Of a stretch of DNA of 64,000 nucleotides, positions 43,243-53,144 are shown in pieces. The DNA is from Paratinospora sagittata (lineage: Eukaryota > Streptophyta > Magnoliopsida > Ranunculales > Menispermaceae), in contig CM069603.1 in assembly GCA_035771175.1 (NCBI GenBank), positions 26,574,286 to 26,638,285 on the forward strand. The letters run 5' to 3'. A program made the position numbers and the translations under genes. The number at the start of each line of letters is the position of its first letter. Within the stretch, counting starts at the first letter, position 1. The notes below the pieces were generated by a model that had not been told where the DNA came from, did not search any database, and saw nothing but the letters and a program-made list of their open reading frames with translations.

Positions 43243-44004
43243 ACTATGAGAAGAATATCTTAGAAATATTCTTATATTTGATTTAGGTTCAAACTTATCA
43301 AGATTATCTTTGTTATTCAGAATGAAATACTTACAACGAAATACTCTAAAATAACTTATGTTAGGTGATCTCCCCTTCCATAATTCATATGGAGTTTTGT
43401 TAGTAGTTTTCCTAATCATTGTTCTATTTATGAAATGACACATGTATTAATTGCTTCTGCCCAAAAATAGTTTACTACGTTATATTCGCTAAGCATTATT
43501 CTACACATCTCTTACAATGTTCTATTCTTTCTTTCAACTACACCATTTTGCTGTGGTGTCCTAAGAGCTGAGAATTGGTGCGTATATCCTTGACTATTAC
43601 AAAATTCTTCAAGATTTTTATTAACAAATTCTCCTCCTCTATCACTTCTAATGATATTTATTTTATATCCCTTTTCGTTTTCAACTTTTCTACAAAAATT
43701 TTATAAACAAATCACATGCTTCTGATTTATGAGCTAGAAAGAATACCCATGTAAATCTGGTAAAATCGTCAACAATCATAAATACATAGGATTTACCACC
43801 TAAGCTTTGTGTTTTGGTTGGTCCGAACAAATCCATGTCAATCAATTCAAGAGCTCTAGTAGTAGATAAATATTTCATGCACTTAAATGATGATTTGGTA
43901 TGCTTGCCTCGTTGACATGGTTCACAAACCTTGTCCTTTAAATATACTCCTTTTGGAATTCCTTTGGCAAGATCATTCTTGACTAATCTAGATATGTTTT
44001 TCAT
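43243..44004 (-). pseudogene. Reverse-strand SIRE-like integrase
   Basis: Read right to left: CEPCQRGKHTKSSF, a MDLFGPTKT first-Asp motif, IVDDFTRFTWVFFLAHKS, then after a frameshift near 43690 RSDRGGEFVN (second Asp) and a PQQNGVVERKNRTL stretch (Glu). All three catalytic residues are readable. RTMIRKTTNKTPYELWKGRS and FRVFRCKYFILNNK follow. It ends at the YSSHS motif exactly where the minisatellite begins, so RT and RNase H are lost. Confidence 0.88.
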
Positions 44005-44028
44005 ACTAACATGTGCTAGTCTTCTATG

Positions 44029-44442
44029 TCAAAGCCATGCATCATCACAAGATATCACACTCAAACATGTAATATTTTGTTTTTCCATATCAACAAGATC
44101 AGTGCAATATACATTTTTATGTCTAGATGTTGTAAATGTAATTGAACTATCAGAATGCCTAACTATGCACCTGCTTGCTTCAAAAGAAATTTTATAACCC
44201 TTGTCACATAATTGACTTATGCTCAAGAGATTATGTTTTAGGCCTTTAACATACAGTACATCAGAGATAGAAAGAAAATCGTTACCAATGGTTTCAATGT
44301 CTGCAATTTCACCTTTGTTGTTCTCTCTGAAAGTCACGTTCCCTCCTTTCTTCTTTTTCATGCACAAGAGCTTTGACTTATCACCGGTCATGTGTCTTGA
44401 GCATCCACTGTCCAGATACCATATATCTCCAATTTTGTTCAT
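44029..44442 (-). pseudogene. Reverse-strand SIRE-like protease and pre-integrase segment
   Basis: 137 codons without a stop. The copia protease motif IWYLDSGCSRHMTGDKSKLL has an intact DSG, unlike the SIRE-B copy. ISDVLYVKGLKHNLLSISQL and CDKGYKISFEASRCIVRH follow in normal order. The next frame continues with the integrase zinc region. It is the best protease in the window but belongs to an element with no RT. Confidence 0.85.
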
Positions 44443-45804
44443 CTACACAACATAAAATATTTTTGATTTTGGTACCCATATTGCTCTGGGTCCATGAATG
44501 TTAGCATAAAGAAAAATACTCTTTTCAATTTATGCAAGTTTTCTCTTCTTTGTGTTTAAAACATTGCATCTTAATATAGTATGACCTTCTCTATTACAGT
44601 TATGACATTTAGGTCTCTGGTCAACAAAGTGTTATAATCTTTTTGCTCTGACCCTTGAGTATGACCTATTCCTGCTATATCAAATGCACAACTCTAAGAT
44701 CCTAACATCATATCAAATAATTTTTGCCCATTAGTAAATTTAAGTACTCTATTGTTTAAGTCTTCATTTTTCTTTTTAAGCAACTCACTTTCATTTCCCA
44801 ATTTTTTAAGCATTCGTTTGAGTTCTACATTATCTAAGGATAGCTCATCAAGATCCTCTTGTTGAGACTCAATCTCTTCAAGACCTTCTTTTAAGTTTTT
44901 TTTGAGCTTCTCGTTTTTCTTAATTTGGTTTTTACTATATCACTAGCATGAGAATTAAGAACATCAATATTTTGAACAAATGGGGCGGATTTTACCTAGG
45001 TGCTTGCCATAAGACAAATTGCAACTTTGTGGTCTAAATCTGAATCACTCTCACTTGAGCTTTTGTGATCCCATGTAGCTTTCAACACTTTCTTGTCCTT
45101 CCTCTTTGAGCTGAAATTCTTCTTATACTTGTTAGGACAATCACTCTTAAAGTGACCTGGTTTATTGCAATCAAAACAAATAAGTTCAGTGGGTTTAGTT
45201 CCAAACTTCTCTCCTTTATGGAATTTAGAACTTGAGCTTCCCTTTCCTTTTCTTCTAATCAACTTATTGAACTTCTTAGACAATATAGCTATATCCTCAT
45301 CTGTACTCTCATTTTCTAAAGTAGTTTCAGATTCAATTTCTACATTCAATGCTATGGTTTTCTTTTCCTTATGCTCAACTCTGGTTTGGACTTTGTTATT
45401 TTTCAGTTTCATCTTATGAACCATCAATGAACCACATAGTTCATCAAAAGTATACTGGGCTAGGTTTTTGGCTTCCTCAATAGTCGTGGCTTTAGGTTCC
45501 CATACTCTAGGTAATCCTTTGAGGAATTTCCTAACTATTTCTTCTTGATCAAAACTCCTTCCTAAAGTCTTCATCTCATTTAGATTTTTGGTGAACCGTG
45601 CAATAGCTTCTGCCATATTTTTGGTTTCATCCATTCTATAGGTTTCATAAACTTCAACTAACATTTGGAGCTTTGCCTTTTTAACTTACAAAGTTCCTTC
45701 ATAGGTTACTTCTAATATTTCCTATATCTCCTTGGTTGTTTCACACGCACTAACCCTATTGAATTCATCACGAGATAAACTACAAAAAAGTATGTTTTTT
45801 CTTC
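44443..45804 (-). pseudogene. Reverse-strand SIRE-like gag
   Basis: From the right: ILFCSLSRDEFNRVSACETT, then 222 codons (45664-44996) with FLKGLPRVWEPKATTIEEAK, YTFDELCGSLMVHKMKL and the knuckle CFDCNKPGHFKSDC. A second knuckle, CHNCNREGHTILRC, is readable near 44600. The N-terminal part, expected to the right of 45805, is replaced by a LINE inserted in the same orientation. Frameshifts lie near 45690 and 44990. Confidence 0.88.
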
Positions 45805-45849
45805 TTTTTTTTTTGAAGAAAAACAAGACATTATTATATATCACCCAAA

Positions 45850-47180
45850 AATATAGAAAATACAAAGATAAAACGATCGTAATCCCCGCTAATGGAGGAG
45901 AATACACTCCACTAACCAAAGACTACGCAAACCGAGACACCTTTACAAAAGGCAATCACTCCAATTTAATAACCATCCTGCAATGGATATCCCTTTTCTT
46001 TAAGGGGAGGCATGAATCCATGAACTAGCTGTAAACTTAATACTTTCCCAAGGCATCTCACCATCTTTATGCTTATTGTTGAACATTTTATCATTCCTCT
46101 TGAGCCAAAGTAACCAAAATGTAGCATAAAAAGGCAATAAGGCAAGACTCTTTCTCGCCTTTTGAAAGGCTAAGGAGATGAGAGAGTAAGAGTCCCTCGT
46201 CAATACTGAAAGGGGTCCTATACCTCCCGCCCGACCAAGACAACCACCTATTCCACAAATCTCTAGCAAAACAACAAGAGACGAATAAATGCTCTATGTT
46301 TTCACCATCCTGCAAGCAAAGTAGGCAGCAATGTGGAGATATGCACCAAGAAGGCGTGCGCCTTTGCTGTGCATCACAAGTGTTAATGCATCAATGAGCT
46401 AGTAACCACCCAAAAACCTAACCTTAGAAGGAGCATTGACATGCCATATGAATTTGGACAGCGGGAAAGGCTGAGAAGAAGACATGTGGCAAAGAATATC
46501 AAAAAAAAAATTGGTGGTGAAAGTGCCACAAGATGTTAGGGTCCAGGACCAACTATCAGGGTCCTGAGATATCTAACCTGATCCAAGACTGACAATAAAT
46601 CCACTATCTCACCATATTCTCTAGAAGTTAATCCTCTAGAGAAATGGAGATTCCAAGATAATGGGGTTGTGGGAGGTTGGGAATAAGTATAGGTAAGGAA
46701 GTGGCAGATTGGTTTATCACTAGCAGCTGAAAGACGATACAGATGTAGATAGAGCTGTGCAAATAGGGAATAACCTAGCCAAAGATCTTCCCAAAATCAG
46801 AAAGACTGACCATTGCCCACCTGGAGTCTCGTATGCTCGAGAAATTGATGAGCCAGAGAGGCTATATACTTCCATGGGCTTCTAAATGTCAACCGCCCAC
46901 GACCAGCTAGCCACAACACCAACGTCCATCCATGGGTTACACCCATATTTGCTGCGAATCACCCTAGCCCAAAGAGAATCAGGTTCTTCGATGTATCTCC
47001 AAAGCCATTTACCACACAACGCCTTATTCCTTAACTGAATATTTCCAATTTCAAGACCACCATTCTCAACTGGCAACTGCACAACATCCCATTTGACCAA
47101 ACTGGCCGAGCGAGCGCCAACCTTCCCTTGCAACAAAAAAATTCCTGAACCTCCTCTCAACTTCGTCTGCCATTCCAACT
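45850..47180 (-). pseudogene. LINE-1 ORF2 C-terminal region with zinc-knuckle domain
   Basis: WDVVQLPVENGGLEIGNIQL and then NKALCGKWLWRYIEEPDSLW is the typical post-RT segment of plant LINE ORF2. Further left, CLLCLQDGENIEHLFVSCCF then ARDLWNRWLSW matches the reverse-transcriptase-associated zinc-binding domain, and WLLWLKRNDKMFNNK its end. Stops separate the pieces. The A-rich 3' end follows. Confidence 0.85.
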
Positions 47181-47339
47181 GGAATCCTGAACATGGATAG
47201 ATAATATGAAGGTAGAGTAGCCAATATTGCTCGTATGAGTGTCACTCTGCCCCCTTTTGATAGGAAGGCTCTCTTCCACCCATCTAACCTCTTGGCAATC
47301 TTTGAAAGAACCGGCTCCCAAAACTACGTTGTGTTAGGA

Positions 47340-48538
47340 TTACCACCTAAAGAAAGACCCAAGTATGTCATTGGCCAAACTCCAACTGAACATCCAACTT
47401 TTGTTAGCCATATTGAGTAAGAAGTCCTCTTCCACATTAATCCCCGCCATTTGACATTTAGCAACATTGATCTGAAGCCCGGACATTACACTAAAGCATT
47501 GTAGTAGTTGAATGGCGCTTAGGATGTTGCTTTCCTCACCACTCAAGAAAAGAAGTGTGTCGTCCGCATATTGTAGATGAGTAATTTCCACCAGCTCCCT
47601 CCCAATAACAAACCCAAAAACCATTGCCTTATGTTTTGCCCGAGAGAACAACCTCCCCAGACAATACACCACTAATGTGAATAGGAAGGGGGAGAGGGGA
47701 TTGCTGTGTCTAAACCCTCTTCTAGCATTGATTTTTCCCCTTGGTCTGCCATTTATAACCACTGAGTATGTTACCGAGCTAACACATCCCATCATCCACT
47801 GGATCCACTTGTCTCCAAACCCTTTCTTAAGCAGCACAAATTCAAGGAAACTTCACTCCACTGAGTCATAGGCTTTTGCAAAATCAACCTTGAAAACAAC
47901 TCCTCTCTTGTGATACATTCTAAGCTTTATTAGCAATAAAAGCAGCATCAAGAATTTGTCTGCCCTGTACAAAAGTTGACTGATTATGCTCGATAGTGGA
48001 ATCTAGAACTGATCTAAGTCTCAGTGCCAACGTTTGGCAATGACTTTGTAGAGACAAGATACCAAACTGATAGGTCGGTAATCCTTCATTTTCCATGACT
48101 CTGCCTTCTTAGCGATCAAGCAAATTTAAGTCTCATTAGTCTGAAGGTTTATAACACCAGACCGATGAAACTCTTCAAAAACTCTCATCACCTCATCTTT
48201 GATGAACTCCCATGATTGTTGAATAAAAGCTAAGGAGAACCCATCTGGTCCTGGTGCTTTACTCCCATCACAGTTGAATACAACCTCCCTTACTTCAACC
48301 ATCTCAAAAGGGCGTTCCAATCAAATTTTGTCATCCTGGCTGATCATGCCCCACTCAAGGCCTTCAATCCCCCACCCACAATCCTCTTGTGTAGAGAACA
48401 CCTTCATAAAGTAGTCCAATATCTCCTTCATAATCTCCTCCTCTTCCTCGACGGTTGTGCCATCCTCCTTCTTAATCTTAGCAATTGAATTCTTGTTCCG
48501 CCTGTGGTTTAAGATGCTATGGAAAATTTTGAATTGCT
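47340..48538 (-). pseudogene. LINE-1 ORF2 reverse transcriptase
   Basis: From the right: an EEEEIMKEILDYFMKVFS segment, FNCDGSKAPGPDGFSLAFIQ (RT start), ICLIAKKAES and KMKDYRPISLVS-like sequence, then GFGDKWIQWMMGCVSSVTYS, the motif NPLSPFLFTLVVYCLGRLFS and the catalytic YADD (codons 47570-47559). The usual GLRQGDPLSP reads GFRHSNPLSP, a damaged motif. Stops and frameshifts near 47840, 48120 and 48320 break it into pieces. Confidence 0.9.
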
Positions 48539-48693
48539 ACCTCTTAATCCGAACTTCTAAGTTCCAACCTTTCTCTTATAGAAATTGGCTCTCGCTTCAT
48601 CTTTTTACCAAAAAAAATCTTAGCAACTTTTCAAGAAACTAATCTCATCCTCTGACACTATATATCGTTTTTCATTTAGTCATCTCTAAAGTG

Positions 48694-48811
48694 TAAATTA
48701 CTCAATTGATTTTCAGCTTCGTTTAACTATTTTTGGGCTAATGTTCTTTGTGTAAATTACTCAATTGATTTTCATCTTCTTTTCACGGTTTTTGGGCCAA
48801 TGTCCTTCTTT
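48694..48811. repeat. 59-bp internal sub-repeat of the monomer
   Basis: TAAATTACTCAATTGATTTT then CAGCTTC... at 48694 and again at 48753, both ending GGGC(T/C)AATGTTCTT-like. Present as a pair in every monomer of the array. Confidence 0.9.
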
Positions 48812-48846
48812 TTCTTCTGCCTGCAGGGTTCCAGTACACAATTCGG

Positions 48847-48970
48847 ACTCCTAAAAACTCTGTTCCTAAGCTATTTAGATTGTTAATCTCTCTTCTCTCC
48901 CGTACAATAACATACTCCTAAAAACACTGTTCCTAAGCTATTTAGATTGTTAATCTCTCTTTTCTCCCAA
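48847..48970. repeat. 67-bp internal sub-repeat; its copy number sets monomer length
   Basis: ACTCCTAAAAAC(A/T)CTGTTCC then TATTTAGATTGTTAATCTCT, at 48847 and again at 48914. The 668-bp monomers have two units and the 600-bp monomers have one. So the two monomer lengths differ by loss or gain of this unit. Confidence 0.9.
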
Positions 48971-51900
48971 CTTTATAATTTGTAAATCCTCCAATATCCC
49001 GTCAATAATTATTCCTTTCTCTATTTTCTCCCTTTTCCTTTTCCTCAGCTCATTCTTCTTCGCCCTTTCTATTTCTCTCTCTTCAATTATTACGCCCTTA
49101 CCCAGTCTTGTTTGCCCCTGCAGCGTCCCGAACGATCTACATAAGTTGTGTTGCCGACCCTCCATGATTGTGTCCCGAATGCACCAGTGCCCTCTCCATC
49201 CTTGGAACTCTTAATCCCAACTTCCAAGTTCCAACCTTTCTCTTATATAAATTGGCTCTCGCTTAATATTTTTAACAAAAAAAAATCTTAGCAACTTTTC
49301 AAGAAACTAATCTCATCTTCTGACACTATATATCGCTTATCATTCAGTCATCTCTAAAGTGTAAATTACTCTATTGATTTTCAGCTTCTTTTCACGATTT
49401 TTCCGCTAATGTTCTTTGTGTAAATTACTCAATTGATTTTCATCTTCTTTTCACGGTTTTTGGGCCAATGTTCTTCTTTTTCTTCTGCCTGCAGGGTTCC
49501 AGTATACAATTCGGACTCCTAAAAACTATGTTCCTAAACTATTTAGATTGTTAATCTCTATTTTCTCCCATATAATAACCGACTAATAAAAATTCTGTTC
49601 CTAGGCTATTTAGATTGTCAATCTCTCTTTTCTCCCAACTTTTTAATTTTTAAATCCTCCAACATCCCCTCAATAATTATTCCTTTCTCTCTTTTCTCCC
49701 TTTCCCTTTTCCTCAGCTCATTCTTCTTCGCCCTTTCTATTTCTCTCCCTTCAATTAATACGCCCTTACCCAGTCTTGTTTGCCCCTACAGCGTCCCGAA
49801 CGATCTACATAACTTGTGTTGCCGACCCTCCATGATTGTGTCCCGAATGCACCAGGGCCCTCTCCTTCCTTGGACCTCTTAATCCCAACTTCCAAGTTCC
49901 AACCTTTCTCTTATATAAATTGGCTCTCGCTTCATCTTTTTAACAAAAAAAAATCTTAGCAACTTTTCAAGATACTAATCTCATCTTCTGACACTATATA
50001 TCGCTTTTCATTCAGTCATCTCTAAAGTGTAAATTACTCAATTGATTTTCAGCTTCGTTTAACTATTTTTGGGCTAATGTTCTTTGTGTAAATTACTGAA
50101 TTGATTTTCATCTTCTTTTCACGGTTTTTGGGCCAATGTTCTTCTTTTTCTTCTGCCTGCAGGGTTCCAGTATACAATTCGAACTCCTAAAAACTCTGTT
50201 CCTAAGCTATTTAGATTGTTAATCTCTCTTTTCTCCCGTACAATAACATACTCCGAAAAACACTGTTCCTTAGTTATTTAGATTGTTAATCTCTCTTTTC
50301 TCCCAACTTTTTAATTTTAAAATCCTCCAATATCCCCTCAATAATTATTCCTTTCTCTCTTTTCTCTCTTTCCCTTTTCCTCAGCTCATTTTTCTTCCCC
50401 ATTTCTATTTCTCTCTCTTCAATTAATACGCCCTTACCCAGTCTTGTTTGCCCCTGCAGCGTCCCGAACGATCTACATAACTTGTGTTGCCGACCCTCCA
50501 TGATTGTGTCCCGAATGCACCAGTACCCTCTCCTTCCTTGGACCTCTTAATCCGAACTTCCAAGTTCCAACCTTTCTCTTATATAAATTGGCTCTCGCTT
50601 CATCTTTTTAACAAAAAAAATCCTAGCAACTTTTCAAGAAACTAATCTCATCCTCTGACACTATATATCGTTTTTCATTCAGTCATCTCTAAAGTGTAAA
50701 TTACTCTATTGTTTTTCAGCTTCTTTTCACGATTTTTCGGCTAATGTTCTTTGTGTAAATTACTCAATTGATTTTCATTTTCTTTCCACGGTTTTTGGGC
50801 CAATGTTCTTCTTTTTCTTCTGCCTGCAGAGTTCCAGTATACAATTCGGACTCCTAAAAACTCTGGTCCTAGGTTATTTAGATTGTCAATCTCTCTTTTC
50901 TCCCAACTTTTTAATTTTTAAATCCTCCAATATCCCCTCAATAATTATTCCTTTCTCTCTTTTCTCTCTTTCCCGTTTCCTCAGCTCATTTTTCTTCCCC
51001 CTTTCTATTTCTCTCTCTTCAATTAATACGCCCTTACCCAGTCTTGTTTGCCCCTGCAGCGTCCCGAACGATCTACATAACTTGTGTTGCCGACCCTCAA
51101 TGATTGAGTCCCGAATGCACCAGTGCCCTCTCCATCCTTGGACCTCTTAATCCCAACTTCCAAGTTCCAACCTTTCTCTTATATAAATTGGCTCTCGCTT
51201 CATCTTTTTAACAAAAAAAATCTTAGCAACTTTTCAAGAAACTAATCTCATCCTCTGACACTATATGTCGTTTTTCATTTAGTCATCTCTAAAGTGTAAA
51301 TTACTCAATTGATTTTCAGCTTCGTTTAACTATTTTTGGGCTAATGTTCTTTGTGTAAATTACTCAATTGATTTTCATCTTCTTTTCACGGTTTTTGGGC
51401 CAATGTTCTTCTTTTTCTTCTGCCTGCAGGGTTCCAGTACACAATTCGGACTCCTAAAAACTCTGCTCCTAAGCTTTTTAGATTGTTAATCTCTCTTCTC
51501 TCTCGTACAATAACATAGTCCTAAAAACACTGTTCCTAAGCTATTTAGATTGTTAATCTCTCTTTTCTCCCAACTTTATAATTTGTAAATCCTCCAATAT
51601 CCCGTCAATAATTATTCCTTTCTCTCTTTTCTCCCTTTTCCTTTTCCTCAGCTCATTCTTCTTCGCCCTTTCTATTTCTCTCTCTTCAATTATTACGCCC
51701 TTACCCAGTCTTGTTTGCCCCTACAGCGTCCCGAACGATCTACATAAGTTGTGTTGCCGACCCTCCATGATTGTGTCCCGAATGCACCAGGGCCCTCTCC
51801 TTCCTTGGACCTCTTAATCCCAACTTCCAAGTTCCAACCTTTCTCTTATATAAATTGGCTCTCGCTTCATCTTTTTAACAAAAAAAAATCTTAGCAACTT

Positions 51901-53144
51901 TTCAAGATACTAATCTCATCTTCTGACACTATATATCGCTTTTCATTCAGTCATCTCTAAAGTGTAAATTACTTAATTGATTTCCAGCTTCGTTTAACTA
52001 TTTTTGGGCTAATGTTCGTTGTGTAAATTACTCAATTGATTTTCATCTTCTTTTCACGGTTTTTGGGCCAATGTTCTTCTTTTTCTTCTGCCTGCAGGGT
52101 TCCAGTACACAATTCGAACTCCTAAAAACTCTGTTCCTAAGCTATTTAGATTGTTAATCTCTCTTTTCTCCCGTACAATAACATACTCCTAAAAACACTG
52201 TTCCTTAGTTATTTAGATTGTTAATCTCTCTTTTCTCCCAACTTTTTAATTTTAAAATCCTCCAATATCCCCTCAATAATTATTCCTTTCTCTCTTTTCT
52301 CTCTTTCCCTTTTCCTCAGCTCATTTTTCTTCCCCCTTTCTATTTCTCTCTCTTCAATTAATACGCCCTTACCCAGTCTTGTTTGCCCCTGCAGCGTCCC
52401 GAACGATCTACATAACTTGTGTTGCCGACCCTCCATGATTGTGTCCCGAATGCACCAGGGCCCTCTCCTTCCTTGGACCTCTTAATCCCAACTTCCAAGT
52501 TCCAACCTTTCTCTTATATAAATTGGCTCTCGCTTCATCTTTTTAACAAAAAAAAATCTTAGCAACTTTTCAAGATACTAATCTCATCTTCTGACACTAT
52601 ATATCGCTTTTCATTCAGTCATCTCTAAAGTGTAAATTACTCAATTGATTTCCAGCTTCGTTTAACTATTTTTGGGCTAATGTTCTTTGTGTAAATTACT
52701 CAATTGATTTTCATCTTCTTTTCACGGTTTTTGGGCCAATGTTCTTCTTTTTCTTCTGCCTGCAGGGTTCCAGTATACAATTCGAACTCCTAAAAACTCT
52801 GTTCCTAAGCTATTTAGATTGTTAATCTCTCTTTTCTCCCGTACAATAACATACTCCTAAAAACACTGTTCCTTAGTTATTTAGATTGTTAATCTCTCTT
52901 TTCTCCCAACTTTTTAATTTTAAAATCCTCCAATATCCCCTCAATAATTATTCCTTTCTCTCTTTTCTCTCTTTCCCTTTTCCTCAGCTCATTTTTCTTC
53001 CCCCTTTCTATTTCTCTCTCTTCAATTAATACGCCCTTACCCAGTCTTGTTTGCCCCTGCAGCGTCCCGAACGATCTACATAACTTGTGTTGCCGACCCT
53101 CAATGATTGAGTCCCGAATGCACCAGTGCCCTCTCCATCCTTGG

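Larger units (their letters stand above)
45805..48538 (-). mobile_element. LINE-1 retrotransposon, 5'-incomplete, with poly(A) tail
   Basis: Minus-strand non-LTR element of about 2.7 kb. A T-run at 45805-45814 on the plus strand is its poly(A) tail, abutting the copia gag. Reading right to left, ORF2 pieces run from FHSILNHRRNKNSIAKIKKE through the RT to a zinc-knuckle C-terminus. At 48538 recognisable ORF2 passes without a gap into the satellite sequence, instead of into copia gag as a simple insertion would require. The N-terminal endonuclease is not seen. Confidence 0.88.
48539..53144. repeat. Higher-order repeat copy 1 (7 monomers, 4606 bp)
   Basis: Seven monomers, six of about 668 bp and one of 600 bp, repeating as a block at 53145. 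Its early monomers carry extra substitutions relative to later copies (near 49400-49790), as expected at an array edge. The block starts in phase with the array boundary at 48539. Confidence 0.92.

Noticed and set aside
46000..46269. Separate 89-codon gene overlapping 46091-46315
   Set aside because: Both frames are frameshifted halves of the LINE zinc-binding C-terminal domain.
50803..51150. Plus-strand 115-codon ORF repeated at 55409, 60683, 61284 and 62553
   Set aside because: Lies in satellite monomers, low-complexity Phe/Ser-rich start, and overlaps the opposite-strand frame. Recurrence follows from monomer identity, not from gene conservation.
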